This document shows positions 8,782 through 18,352 of a stretch of DNA of 64,000 nt, piece after piece. This DNA comes from Pinisolibacter aquiterrae. GTDB taxonomy: Bacteria; Pseudomonadota; Alphaproteobacteria; Rhizobiales; Ancalomicrobiaceae. Numbering within the stretch: the first letter of the stretch is position 1; each line of letters starts with the position of its first letter. Under the pieces are notes generated by a model. That model saw only the letters and a program-made list of their open reading frames with translations. It searched no databases and had not been told where the DNA came from. A program made the position numbers and the translations under genes. The DNA lies in the NCBI RefSeq assembly GCF_019160155.1, contig NZ_JAFNIH010000041.1, forward strand, positions 290,871 through 354,870, written 5' to 3'.

Positions 8782-10739
8782 CGCCGATACCTCGGAATGG
8801 GAGCGCGCGCCATGTAGGCCTCGACCGTGGCATCCAACATGGACGCCACGGAAAACCGATTTTGCGCCCAAACTGCGGCGCGAGTCGAGAACTCCCTCCG
8901 CCGATCGGGGTCGAGCAGCTGCGCGAACATCCGATCCGCGACGTCGCGCGGATCCACCGTGCTCGCGCTCGCCAGGACGAGGCCGGTCCGATCCGCGTCG
9001 ACGGCCTCCGCGGCGCCGCCGGCCGGAGTCGTGACGACCGGCACGCCGGCCAATTGAGCCTCGATCAACGCGTTGGGAACGCCCTCGTGGCGGGACACGA
9101 GGAGGAGCGTGTCCATCCGAGAGAGCCAATAGCCGACGTTTTCCGAACGCCCGACGAAGAGGACGCGATCGGCGATGCCGAGATCGCGGGCATATTCGGC
9201 GGCGGCCTCCGCCAACGCACCCTCGCCGACGATCACGAAGCGCACGTCGGGCTCGCGCGCGAGAAGCGAGGCGGCGATGTCGAGCCACAGGAGCGGGCGC
9301 TTGTTGGCGTCGAGCCGCATCACGCAGCCGAGCGTGAAGCGTGCCGGACAGCGCGCGTCGAAACGCGCCCACATCAGCTCCGACTCGGTGGTCGGATGCG
9401 GCGTCGAGGGCTGGACGCCGTTGGCCACCACCGTGAAGATGCCGGGATCGAGATCGAGCCAGGAGGCATAGCGCTCGGCGACGTAGCGCGCGTTGGTGAC
9501 GGCCGAGACGTGCGGCATCGCGAGCAGGTTCCGGCAGAGCAGCTCGTAGGCGTCGGAATGACGCTCCGGCCGATCGATCGGCGGGACCGTGCGCAGGCCG
9601 AGCACGATTCGCGGCACCCCGGCGAGAAGCGCCGGCAGTGCCCCCATCAGGATCATGCCGTCCTGCCAGAGATGGACCACGTCGGGCATGGTGACGCGGA
9701 ACTGGTCGGTCAGGCGCGCGACGCCCTCGCGCATCCGTTTGGGCAGACGTTCGACGAGTTCGACGAGATCGGCGGCGGTGGTGTGATGGGGGGCGCCGCT
9801 CCAGTCGCGCAGGTCGCGCATCGAGGCGACCTCGAGCCCGACACTCGTCAGCGCCGGCAGGAAGAAGTCGTAGCGCCGGTCGGCGTCGAGCGTGCGGACG
9901 AAGGGGCGGATCGGGCCGAGGATCGGATGACCGGCGATCGATCGGCCCTCCTCGGCGGCGGTGTGCAGGCCGACGGCGGTGTTGACGAACTGGCGCTCGG
10001 CGCCGCCCGCCCCCAGCGTTCCGGTCACCAGCGTCACGGGGCCGAGCGCGTGGCGGGCCGGCGCCAGCGGCATGCGGCCGGGGCGGCGCGTCGCCGCGAG
10101 CGCGACGAGGACCATGGCGGCGGAGACGTCGGGCGCCTCGGGGGCCGGCGGGGCCTCGAGAATGGCGCCGGAGATCCAGGCGTCGAGACGCGCCGATTCG
10201 TCGGCCGGGGTCTCCTCCTCGTCGTCATAGGCGCGCCGACCGTCGAGGAGCGCCTGGGCGGTGTTGATCTGACCCGCCTGCGTCAGCAGGCGGATCGCGA
10301 CGATGCGCAGCCAGCGCGCCGTCGGGAAGCGGACGAGGGCCTGGGTCGCGATCCGCCGGGCGGCGTCGGTGTGGCCGATGTCGACCAGTCCGCGCACGAG
10401 CAGCGCCGGTCGGCGGGCGTCGTCCGGCAGGCGCGCGGCGCAGGCCTCGAGGAAGGTCGCCGCGACCTCTCCGCCCTGCCGGTTCTCGATCCGGCGCAGC
10501 GTCTCGGCGAAGGCGGTCCAGCCGTCGTCGGTGCGCCCGTCGATCACATGGCGGCCGAAGGCGGCGAGTTCGCCGCCGACACTCGTGAGGTCTCCCTCGT
10601 CGCCGCTCGCCGAGGGCGTGGCGGAACCGCCGCTTTCGTCACGGAGACGGGAGGCGAGAGGATGCGCTCCGTCGTCGGGCCGGCTCGACGATCGACGCAG
10701 GCGCGCCAAGAGTTCCCCTCTCACGGATCGTCGCTCCAT
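8778..10739 (-). CDS. GT4-type (GT-B fold) glycosyltransferase with N-terminal TPR-like extension
   Basis: This 653-residue protein has a helical N-terminal extension of about 225 residues and then a glycosyltransferase family 4 core. The acceptor domain begins LVTGTLGAGGAERQFVNTA. The donor domain contains VMRLDANKRPLLWLD, FVIVGEGAL, RVLFVGRSENVGYWLSRMD and the nucleotide-sugar-binding SRHEGVPNALIEAQLAGVPVV with the E-x7-E pattern. It is closely similar over the whole core to the protein at 16239-18308, so they are paralogues. It diverges from the GT2 gene at 10969 across a 229-base gap and is translationally coupled to the next gene. Confidence 0.88.
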   Translation of the reverse strand: MERRSVRGELLARLRRSSSRPDDGAHPLASRLRDESGGSATPSASGDEGDLTSVGGELAAFGRHVIDGRTDDGWTAFAETLRRIENRQGGEVAATFLEACAARLPDDARRPALLVRGLVDIGHTDAARRIATQALVRFPTARWLRIVAIRLLTQAGQINTAQALLDGRRAYDDEEETPADESARLDAWISGAILEAPPAPEAPDVSAAMVLVALAATRRPGRMPLAPARHALGPVTLVTGTLGAGGAERQFVNTAVGLHTAAEEGRSIAGHPILGPIRPFVRTLDADRRYDFFLPALTSVGLEVASMRDLRDWSGAPHHTTAADLVELVERLPKRMREGVARLTDQFRVTMPDVVHLWQDGMILMGALPALLAGVPRIVLGLRTVPPIDRPERHSDAYELLCRNLLAMPHVSAVTNARYVAERYASWLDLDPGIFTVVANGVQPSTPHPTTESELMWARFDARCPARFTLGCVMRLDANKRPLLWLDIAASLLAREPDVRFVIVGEGALAEAAAEYARDLGIADRVLFVGRSENVGYWLSRMDTLLLVSRHEGVPNALIEAQLAGVPVVTTPAGGAAEAVDADRTGLVLASASTVDPRDVADRMFAQLLDPDRRREFSTRAAVWAQNRFSVASMLDATVEAYMARAPIPRYRR

Positions 10740-10968
10740 GTTCGTTTCCGACCGTCGCGCCGACGCGTTCGCCGGCGGAGCCGATCACGAGGACATGACA
10801 AGTTTCGTGTCATCACGCAAGTGTGTGCGCTCCCTGCGGCGCCCTCGGGCCCCGGAGGAGAGGCGATCGGCTCGGTCGCGGCCGCCCGAAACGTTGTCAC
10901 GGCGGGGTCGACGGCGTTAGAAGGCATCGAGGTTTCCGCCGTCCCGGCGGAGCGGAACCAGGCCCGCG

Positions 10969-12267
10969 ATGTCGCTCTTCCACCCGAGAAGCTCTCTGCG
11001 ATCCTTCGTCGCGCGAAGGGCCCTGGCGGCGGGGCGGACCGCCGACGCGCTGCGGATCGGCGGCGAGGACGACGTCGCGCTTCTGTCGCGGCTCGATCTT
11101 CACCTGTCGGTCCTCGCGCGGACGACCGCCGACGAGAAGCGCCGCGCGCCGGAGCGGATCGCCGCCCGGGTGGCGCTCGGGGATCTCGAGGCGCTGCCGC
11201 CGGTCGAGGCGTTGTCGAACGCATGGCGCTCGCGTCTGGCGCGTCTCGCCGCGCCCTGGTCCTGCGAGGTCGCCGTCCGGCTTCTACCGGCGCGCGAGGT
11301 CGCCGCGCGCGCCGCTGGTCTCATGGCGCTCGGCGAGCGCGAGGCCGCCGTGCCCCTGTTGGCGAGACTGACGCCGGATCGCCTCGAGACCCGCGCGCTC
11401 GCCTACATGGCGGCCTGCGGCGGCGCCGACGCGGCCGCGCGTGGCGCCGCCTTCGCCGCTCTCTTCGAAGGCGACGGGCTGCGGCCGCCGGAGGTCGACG
11501 GCCCCATCCGCGTGGCGACGCTGCGCGGCACCGCTCCGGCGCGATCGGGGCCGCTGGTGAGCGTCGTGATGCCGGCGCGCGACGCCGCCGCGACGGTGGC
11601 CGGGGCCGTTCGCGCGATCCTCGATCAGAGCCATCGCGATCTCGAACTCCTCCTCGTCGACGACGGCAGCCGCGACGGCACCGCGACCGTGGCGATGGAG
11701 GCGGCGGCGGGCGACGCGCGTCTGCGGGTGATCCGGCGCGACGAACCGGGCGGTCCCTATGTCGCCCGCAACGCGGCGCTTCGGTCGGCGCGGGGGCGGC
11801 TGGTGGCCTTCAACGACGCCGACGACTGGTCGCATCCCGACCGCATCGCCGTCGCCGTCGAACGTCTCCGCGACGACGCGGTGGTGGCGGTCCTGTCGGA
11901 CATGATGCGGATGGACGACGAGGGCCGCCCCGCCGCCCAGCGCCGCTTCCCGCTCGTGCGGATGAATCCGTCGTCCCTGGTCGTGCGGCGCGAGGCGGTC
12001 GACCGGGCGGGCGGATTCGACGAGGTTCCGACGGGCGCCGACAGCGAATACATCGCCCGCCTGATCACGCTCCATGGACCCGGGGCGGTGGTCCGCGACC
12101 GCCGCCTCCTGGCGATCACGGCGCTGCGCCGGGGCTCGCTCAGTCACGGATCGGAAACGGCGATCGAACATCGCGAGGGCGCGCGCCGCCGCATCGCCTA
12201 CCGCGAGGACTGGATGCGCCGGCACGCGGCTCTCACCCCGATCCGCGAGGTCTTCGCGCCTCGATGA
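10969..12267 (+). CDS. GT2 family (GT-A fold) glycosyltransferase with N-terminal helical domain
   Basis: The 432-residue protein has a helical, TPR-like N-terminal half (about 1-185) and a family 2 glycosyltransferase domain (about 195-400). The domain opens VSVVMPARDAAATVAGAVRA and has ELLLVDDGSRDGT, the donor/metal motif FNDADDW (about residue 285), and a RRGSLSH segment near the acceptor side. It would transfer a sugar from a nucleotide donor in the cytoplasm during capsule repeat assembly. It is the first gene rightward from the divergent promoter region at 10740-10968. Confidence 0.88.
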   Translation: MSLFHPRSSLRSFVARRALAAGRTADALRIGGEDDVALLSRLDLHLSVLARTTADEKRRAPERIAARVALGDLEALPPVEALSNAWRSRLARLAAPWSCEVAVRLLPAREVAARAAGLMALGEREAAVPLLARLTPDRLETRALAYMAACGGADAAARGAAFAALFEGDGLRPPEVDGPIRVATLRGTAPARSGPLVSVVMPARDAAATVAGAVRAILDQSHRDLELLLVDDGSRDGTATVAMEAAAGDARLRVIRRDEPGGPYVARNAALRSARGRLVAFNDADDWSHPDRIAVAVERLRDDAVVAVLSDMMRMDDEGRPAAQRRFPLVRMNPSSLVVRREAVDRAGGFDEVPTGADSEYIARLITLHGPGAVVRDRRLLAITALRRGSLSHGSETAIEHREGARRRIAYREDWMRRHAALTPIREVFAPR

Positions 12268-12681
12268 ACGGTCGCGGCCGTGGGAGGGGCGGGAGCGACC
12301 CGTGAGGCGGGGAGCGTCACCCGTGCCGTTGCGCTTTCGCACGATGACGGCTCTTTTCTGCCATATGCGCATCTTCGAATGCCGGGTGATCTTTCTTCTC
12401 TTGCGCAAGATATTTGTTGCGAGGCAACTGTTCGGTCCATTCGGGTTGCGGTCGTCGATTGTATAGTATTGCAATTTACATTGGCATGGGGCACACACGG
12501 TGCGAGTTCGGAATCGGCCCTATCTCCCGACGCCCGAACGGACCTTCGGTACGAGAATTCAATCGAGCGTTCGCTGGAATTGCCTGTGGGGCAATCTGCG
12601 CCCCCGGCGATTTCGTGTCGGATACACCGGCGAAACGATGCGTTTCGACAGGGTGTGTGAGCTTCGCGTGCGAGGTGGGAA
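12268..12681. other. 414-base intergenic region with an AT-rich core
   Basis: No gene is supported here. The centre (about 12340-12480) is strikingly A+T-rich against the surrounding DNA. It contains TTGTATAGTAT (about 12457-12467), which resembles a -10 element, and a small GTTGC-GAG-GCAAC inverted repeat near 12416-12428. It most likely holds the promoter and leader of the TPR gene that starts at 12682, but no transcription start can be fixed from the sequence. Confidence 0.5.
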
Positions 12682-13995
12682 ATGAACGATGGGGTCGTGG
12701 GGACGGCGGCGGCCGAGACGGCTGACTTCTTCCAGTCGGCGCATGCCGCGGAGTTGCGCCTGAAGGAAGCCTGGAAGGTTCGCGACATGGCCGGCGCCGT
12801 CGCGGCGGCGGAGGACGTCCTGTCGTTCTCGCCCGCCAACGGGGCCGCGCATCGGCTTCGCCTGAAGGCGCTTCTGAAGCTCGGCGAGACCGCCGGTCTG
12901 GCCGAGGCCGCGCGCTCGGCCGTGCCCTTCGATCCGGAGTCCGCCCACACCGGCGCCCGCAAACTCGCGGCCGCTCACGATTGGGAGGGGGCCGCGACCG
13001 TGTTGGCGCCGCTGGCGGCATCGTCAGAGGCCGCGATGGCCGCGACGAACGATCTGCGCCAACGCGTCGCGTCGTGGCTCCTGTCTTCGGGCACTCACGC
13101 GGAGAAGGCCGGGGACGAGGTCACGGCCTGTCGCCTGTGGCGCCTCGGTCTCGCCGTGGTTCCCGACCACGCCGAATTGGCGCGCCGCGTCGGCCGCGCG
13201 GTGTCTTCGGCGGTCGGAAATGCCAGGGCGCACGAATTCGCGACGGATCCCCGAGGCTACGTGATCACTTGGCAGAGGGTCCTCGAGATCGATCCCGACC
13301 ACGGGAACGCGCTGAAGCGGGTCGCGACCGCCTGCGAGAAGGTCGAGGACTACGACGCCGCGCTCGAATGCTGGGCGCGTCTGCTCCGCCTCGATCCGAC
13401 CCAGACGACGATCGTGCAGCGCATGTTGCGCATCGCTCTCTCCGCTCAGAAGGAACCCGAGGCGCTCGCCCTCGTGCTGGAACTCGGTGGCACGGTGCCG
13501 GAGGATGCGACCGGCGAGCGCATTCTGCGCAAGGTTCTGGTGAAATGCCGGAGTGCCGTGCGCGAGCGCGACATTCCCACGGCGGCACGCCATCTCGTGC
13601 TCCTGCGGAAATGCGCCCGTGAGCCCGAGGCCTACGGCGATCTCGTCGAGCGCGTCGTGCCGCGGCTGGCGGCGCAGATCAAACGCCTGACGGCCGGTGG
13701 CGAGCCTTCGGAGGCGATGAGCCTGTCCCATCTCCTGCTCGAACTCGATCCGCGGAACCCGATCGCGCTCGGCAACCTCGCCCGATATGCCTATATGCTC
13801 CGTTATTTCTCGGAGGCCGGCGCCTTCTATCGCCGGATGATCGACGCCGATCCCTCGAGCGCGCCCCCCTGGTTGGGGCTGGCGCGGAGCCTGATGAAGG
13901 TCGGCGACGTGGACGGCGCGAAGGCGGCGGCGCGCCGCTGCCTCGAGCTCGATCCCGAGCGGGATGCGGCGCGCGAGATCGTCGCGGTGGAATGA
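12682..13995 (+). CDS. Tetratricopeptide-repeat protein of the polysaccharide locus
   Basis: The 437-residue protein is almost entirely helical and made of TPR-like repeats. Examples are AAEDVLSFSPANGAAHRLRLKALLKLGE, VLEIDPDHGNALKRVA and LLELDPRNPIALGNLARYAY, with the final ones at about 345-430 being the best matches (Pro at helix B ends, LELDP motifs). There is no signal peptide and no catalytic motif. Its position between glycosyltransferase genes, several of which have TPR-like extensions, suggests a scaffold that organises sugar transferases. That is an inference; the family alone says only protein-protein interaction. Confidence 0.75.
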   Translation: MNDGVVGTAAAETADFFQSAHAAELRLKEAWKVRDMAGAVAAAEDVLSFSPANGAAHRLRLKALLKLGETAGLAEAARSAVPFDPESAHTGARKLAAAHDWEGAATVLAPLAASSEAAMAATNDLRQRVASWLLSSGTHAEKAGDEVTACRLWRLGLAVVPDHAELARRVGRAVSSAVGNARAHEFATDPRGYVITWQRVLEIDPDHGNALKRVATACEKVEDYDAALECWARLLRLDPTQTTIVQRMLRIALSAQKEPEALALVLELGGTVPEDATGERILRKVLVKCRSAVRERDIPTAARHLVLLRKCAREPEAYGDLVERVVPRLAAQIKRLTAGGEPSEAMSLSHLLLELDPRNPIALGNLARYAYMLRYFSEAGAFYRRMIDADPSSAPPWLGLARSLMKVGDVDGAKAAARRCLELDPERDAAREIVAVE

Positions 13996-13997
13996 CG

Positions 13998-14053
13998 CGC
14001 GCCGGTTCCCGGCGCGGCAGACCGTGAGCGTCTCTGCGATCTAGGCTCACGGT
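13998..14053. repeat. Two hairpins between the TPR gene and the next coding region
   Basis: Directly after the stop codon lies a perfect 8-base inverted repeat with a 3-base loop (13998-14005 and 14009-14016). A second perfect 9-base repeat follows, ACCGTGAGC at 14021-14029 and GCTCACGGT at 14045-14053, with a 15-base loop. Neither has a U-tract, so they look more like RNA-stabilising or weak, factor-dependent terminator hairpins than intrinsic terminators. The second could also be an operator for the gene at 14077. Confidence 0.45.
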
Positions 14054-14076
14054 GTGGAAATCGGAGTAGGTGCGAC

Positions 14077-16233
14077 ATGACCGGATCGAAGGACGGAGAG
14101 CGTCGTCTCGGCATGGGGACGTTCTCTTTCAATCCTCGGATCGCCAGCGATCTGGGGATCCGGCCGGTGTCGTCCCCGACGATGTCCAAACTGGCGGAAA
14201 TGTCCCTGAAGCCGACGGAAGTGTCGGTCGGGACCACTCCCGATTCGAAATTCGACCTTCTGACGGCACGGGTCGAGGCCGCCGAGGCGGAGTTGGTCTC
14301 GGCGCGCCGTCGCGAGGTCGCCGCGCTGGAGCGCGTGTGGGACCTCGAGGCCGAGCTTCAGGCCCTCAACCTCGAGGACACCGCGGTTCTGCGTGCGCGC
14401 CTGAGCCAGGTCGAGCAGGATCTCGAAACCTTCCGCGCCGCCAAGCGCAACGCCGATCTCGGTGTTCTCGATCTGAAGACGCAGTTGAAGTCGGCGAAGG
14501 AAGAGCTCGCCCGCGTGCGGCGCAGCCCGACTCATCGAGTGGGCGAGGCGGTGATGGCGGTGGCGCTCGATTGGCGCCGGCTCTTCGCGCTTCCGGCCAA
14601 GATCGGCACGCTGCGCGCCGAGATGCGCAAGCTCGCCCTGCGCAAGACCGACGCGCTCACGCCGACGGCGGCGACCTCCGAATCGCTCGCGCTCTCCGAG
14701 GCCGCGATCGCGCGGGCCGACAAGGACGGCGTCGAGGCCGCCGCCGCCTGGGTCCGCGATCAACGTCCGCGCGCGAGCGTCCTCTCGCGCGCGCTGCTCG
14801 ATCTCGCCCGCCATATTCGCCCGAGCGATCCCGGCGCTGCGGTCTCGCTCGCCCGCGCCGCCGTCGAGGCCGATCCGAACGAGGGGCGGGTGAAACACCT
14901 CGCCTTCGTTCTCATGGACGTCGGTGAGGTCTCCAAGGCGATCGAGGTGACGCGCGCGGCCCTCGCCGGCGGCGTTCCGTTCAACGCCACGGAGATGCGG
15001 CGCCACGAGGAACTGTCGGCGCTCGAGCGGCTGAAGATCGCCGGGGCGGGGCTGCCGGACGCGGCGGCGCGGCGCGGCGCGGCGAAGAGCGTGCTCCTCT
15101 ATGCGCCGCAATCCCTCCCCAGCCACTGGTCGGCGACGAGCCTGCGGACCCATGCGCTGGCGCTCGCCTTCCGGGCCGCCGGCTGGGCGGCCGAAGTGGT
15201 GACGGCGCCGGGCTACCCCGCCAACGCCAAGACGATGGTCCCGGATCGGATCGACGGCATCGTCTACAATCGGCTGCCGGCGATCGACGTCGCCGCCCAT
15301 CTCTTCGACGAACACGCGCGCGCGGCCGGTCGCGCTCTGGCGGAATTCGCCTCGAGCCGGGACGCATCGATCCTGGTCGCCTCGACCGCCGCGCCCTCGG
15401 CGCATGCCGCCGCGATCGCCGCGCGCCTCGCCGGTCTCGAGCTCGTGCTCGACTGCATCACGCTCACCCGCGCCCATCAGGAGCGTCCGACCGAGCGGGA
15501 CACGATCCTGATCGGGCTCGAGGACGAGCTTCTGAGGGCCGCCGACGCGGTGCTCGTGCGTGACGACTTCTTCGACGATCGCCTTTCCGACGCGGGCGTT
15601 CCGGAGGACCGGATCGTCGCGATCGGCGATGCCGCGCCGACCCTCCCCCACGAAGGCGACGCGCCGAACTGGCGGGCCGATCCCGCCCTCGCCGGGCGCA
15701 CGGTGCTCGGCTACATCGGCGATCCGCACGAGGATCTCGATCTCGAGAGCCTGCCCGACGTCGTCGCGGCGCTGGTCGCCGACGGGCTCGACGTCGGTCT
15801 GGCGCTGTTCGGCGTCGGGACGCGGTTCCAGAAGCTGCGCGACCGTGCCGAGCAGGCGGGTCTCGGCGGTCGGGTTCTGTTGGCCGGCCGTCCTCGACTC
15901 GGCCAGATCGACGAGGCCTTCGAGACCATCGACGTGATCCTGGCGCCGGCGTCGCCGAGCTGTGATCGCCGTGCCCGCTCGCGTTTCGAGATCGCCGAGG
16001 CTCTCGCCCATCGCCGCGTGGTGATCGCCTCCGGGCCGGTCGCCGCCGAGCTGCGCGACCGCGTCGTACTCGTGGGCGACGGCGGCGCGACCTCGGTCGC
16101 GGCGATCGCGCGAGCGGCCGCCGAGGTCGTCGCCGATCCGGAGCGCCGGGCGGCGCTCGCGGCCGCGCCGGGCGCGGACACCTCCGCTCAGGGGCTCGAG
16201 GCCCTCGCCTCGCGGCTCGAGCGGGCGAGGTGA
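14077..16233 (+). CDS. Coiled-coil/TPR protein with a C-terminal GT-B glycosyltransferase-like domain
   Basis: The 718-residue protein has a disordered start, a long coiled coil (about 60-150, ESVEAEL/ELQAL-type heptads), a basic S-P-T-H-R-V-G segment at its end, a helical repeat region (about 190-310) and a C-terminal GT-B-like part. That part opens KSVLLYAPQSLPSHWSATS and contains TVLGYIGDPHEDLDLESLP, RVLLAGRPRLGQIDEAF and a terminal VIASGPVAAELRD. The order of parts matches the protein at 6922-8781. The next gene starts 5 bases after its stop. A glycosyltransferase role is likely but the acceptor is unknown. Confidence 0.7.
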   Translation: MTGSKDGERRLGMGTFSFNPRIASDLGIRPVSSPTMSKLAEMSLKPTEVSVGTTPDSKFDLLTARVEAAEAELVSARRREVAALERVWDLEAELQALNLEDTAVLRARLSQVEQDLETFRAAKRNADLGVLDLKTQLKSAKEELARVRRSPTHRVGEAVMAVALDWRRLFALPAKIGTLRAEMRKLALRKTDALTPTAATSESLALSEAAIARADKDGVEAAAAWVRDQRPRASVLSRALLDLARHIRPSDPGAAVSLARAAVEADPNEGRVKHLAFVLMDVGEVSKAIEVTRAALAGGVPFNATEMRRHEELSALERLKIAGAGLPDAAARRGAAKSVLLYAPQSLPSHWSATSLRTHALALAFRAAGWAAEVVTAPGYPANAKTMVPDRIDGIVYNRLPAIDVAAHLFDEHARAAGRALAEFASSRDASILVASTAAPSAHAAAIAARLAGLELVLDCITLTRAHQERPTERDTILIGLEDELLRAADAVLVRDDFFDDRLSDAGVPEDRIVAIGDAAPTLPHEGDAPNWRADPALAGRTVLGYIGDPHEDLDLESLPDVVAALVADGLDVGLALFGVGTRFQKLRDRAEQAGLGGRVLLAGRPRLGQIDEAFETIDVILAPASPSCDRRARSRFEIAEALAHRRVVIASGPVAAELRDRVVLVGDGGATSVAAIARAAAEVVADPERRAALAAAPGADTSAQGLEALASRLERAR

Positions 16234-16238
16234 TCGCC

Positions 16239-18308
16239 ATGGCGCTGTTCGGATTGTTTCGTCGCGCCGAAGTCGAGGCGGAGCCGCAGATCCTCGCCGA
16301 TACCGGCGCCGATCTCGTCACGAACGCGGTGCGCAAGGGCTTGCGCGAGGGCCGTGCCGAGACCCGGGCGACCACGGCGGAGATCAACCGGGCGCGCGAC
16401 CGGGTCGCCGCGGTCCGGCGCGTCACCGACATGCCCGAGGCCTTGGCGAAGGTGCTGGAGGACGTCGGCCGGCATCCGCGCGAGGAGCGCTTCCAGCAAT
16501 TGGCGGCCCGCGTCCTCGAGCGGTTCCAGGATCCACGGGCGCTCGCCGTCTGGCGCGGCATCGACGAACGTTTCCCCGCGTCGCGTGAGGCCTATCTGCG
16601 GGTTCTGCGCTGGACGATCCGCATCGACGGGTTCGACGCCGGCCGCGAATTGAACGACCGTCGCTTCGAGCAGGAGCCGACCGATCCGGTGCGGCTCCTG
16701 GTCTTCGCGCGGTCCCTGCTCGAACTGAAGGACTTCGAAGAGGCCGAACGCGTCTTCTCCGAACTCGTCGAGATGAAGGAGACGTCGGACACGGTGCTGG
16801 CCGAACTGGCGCGGATCTATCTGACCCTCGGCCAGCCGATGCGGGCGCGAGAAATCGCCACGCTCGGACAGGAACGTTACGGAGCCACCCGGCGCATCGC
16901 CGAGGTGACCGAGCGCGTCGAGCGCGACATCGCCGCGCTGCAGAACCTCGCCTCGGTCGGAGACGGTGGCGCGAGCCATCTGCCGAACCGGGTGATCGAG
17001 CGGGTCTTCGAGATCGCCCGCGAGCAGCGGGGCGACGTCGGCGCGCGCGAGCACCGCGACTTCCTCGGCCCGGTGGTGCTGATCAACGGCTCCCTCGGGT
17101 CCGGTGGCGCCGAGCGCCAGCTCACCAACACGGCGGTGCGCCTGCAGGAGGCGATCGACGCCGGTCGCCGGATCGGCGGCCGCGACGTGATCGGTCCGGT
17201 CCATGTCCTCTGCCGCTCGCTGCATTCGCGCGCCGGGGCCGACTTCTTCGCCCCGCAGTTCGAAGAGGCCGGGCTGATCGTCCACGAATATGCGGAGATG
17301 CCCGAGTTCGTCGGTCGCCCGCGTCACTCCTGCGTCCGCGAGGTCGTCGAGTTCTTCGATCACATTCCGCCGCAGATGCGCGAGGGCCTCGTCTGCACCG
17401 CCGACATCCTGCGCCACGCGGCGCCCGACGTCGTCCACATCTGGCAGGACGGCTCGGTGCTGGCGACCGGACTGGCGGCACTCTTCGCCGGCGTCCCTCG
17501 CATCGTGCTCGGGGTGCGCACCTTGCCGCCGACCGATCGCGCCGAGCGCAACAAGCCGGAATACGAGGCGGTCTATCGCTCGCTCCTGGCGGCGCCGGGC
17601 GTCGTCATGGTCGCCAATTCCCACGCCGCCGCCCGGCGTTACGAATCGTGGCTGTCGCTCCCGACCGGCACCGTGCGGGTGATCCCCAACGGGCTGGCCG
17701 CCCTGCCGACCGAGGGCGACGAGGCGACGCTCGAGATGGCCCGCGCCTTCGATGCGCGCACCTCGCCGGACTGGTTCACCATCGGCTCGGTGATGCGCCT
17801 CGACGACAACAAGCGCCCGCTTCTCTGGCTCGACGCCGCCGCCGCGCTGGTGGCGCGGCGCCCGGACGTGCGCTTCGTCGTGGTCGGCGACGGGCCGCTG
17901 CGGCAGAAGGCGATCCGACACGCCGAGGATCTCGGCATCGCCGACCGCGTGCTCTTCACCGGACGCTCCTCCCACGTCGGCCATTGGCTCACGCGGATGG
18001 ACGCGTTCCTGCTCTTGTCGCGCCACGAAGGCCTGCCGAACGTGCTCATCGAGGCGCAGTTCGCCGGCATTCCCGTGGTGACGACGCCGGCCGGCGGCGC
18101 CGCCGAGACCTTGGAGATCGGTGTCTCCGGCACGCTCCTGAAGAGCGTCGACGACGTCGATCCGGAAGTGGTCGCCGATGCACTCCTCACCTGGGAGCGG
18201 CGCGGCGCCGAGCGGACGGCGCTGGCGGAGCGCATCCGCGAGCGGGCGCTCGAGCGCTTTTCCATCGAGCGCATGCTCGAACTGACCATGGACGCCTATC
18301 TCGATTGA
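16239..18308 (+). CDS. GT4-type (GT-B fold) glycosyltransferase, paralogue of the one at 8778-10739
   Basis: I chose the ATG at 16239 because AGGTGA sits 5 bases upstream; a GTG at 16230 that overlaps the preceding stop is the alternative. The 689-residue product has a helical N-terminal region (about 1-255) and a family 4 core. The core opens PVVLINGSLGSGGAERQLTNTA and includes VVHIWQDGSVLATGLAALFAGVPRIVLG, VMRLDDNKRPLLWLD, FVVVGDGPL and SRHEGLPNVLIEAQFAGIPVVTTPAGG. The core is nearly collinear with its paralogue. It is the last rightward gene of the polysaccharide region and is convergent with the regulator ending at 18353. Confidence 0.88.
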   Translation: MALFGLFRRAEVEAEPQILADTGADLVTNAVRKGLREGRAETRATTAEINRARDRVAAVRRVTDMPEALAKVLEDVGRHPREERFQQLAARVLERFQDPRALAVWRGIDERFPASREAYLRVLRWTIRIDGFDAGRELNDRRFEQEPTDPVRLLVFARSLLELKDFEEAERVFSELVEMKETSDTVLAELARIYLTLGQPMRAREIATLGQERYGATRRIAEVTERVERDIAALQNLASVGDGGASHLPNRVIERVFEIAREQRGDVGAREHRDFLGPVVLINGSLGSGGAERQLTNTAVRLQEAIDAGRRIGGRDVIGPVHVLCRSLHSRAGADFFAPQFEEAGLIVHEYAEMPEFVGRPRHSCVREVVEFFDHIPPQMREGLVCTADILRHAAPDVVHIWQDGSVLATGLAALFAGVPRIVLGVRTLPPTDRAERNKPEYEAVYRSLLAAPGVVMVANSHAAARRYESWLSLPTGTVRVIPNGLAALPTEGDEATLEMARAFDARTSPDWFTIGSVMRLDDNKRPLLWLDAAAALVARRPDVRFVVVGDGPLRQKAIRHAEDLGIADRVLFTGRSSHVGHWLTRMDAFLLLSRHEGLPNVLIEAQFAGIPVVTTPAGGAAETLEIGVSGTLLKSVDDVDPEVVADALLTWERRGAERTALAERIRERALERFSIERMLELTMDAYLD

Positions 18309-18352
18309 GAGGCGAGGTCGGCGGGCGGGCGGCTCTCGCCCCCCTGGTGAGT

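Noticed and set aside
4732-8817. A plus-strand open frame of 1361 codons opposite kpsC and the coiled-coil gene
   Set aside because: It is antisense to clear genes, rich in Arg/Gly/Asp/Ala repeats without domains, and is the mirror frame expected in GC-rich coding DNA.
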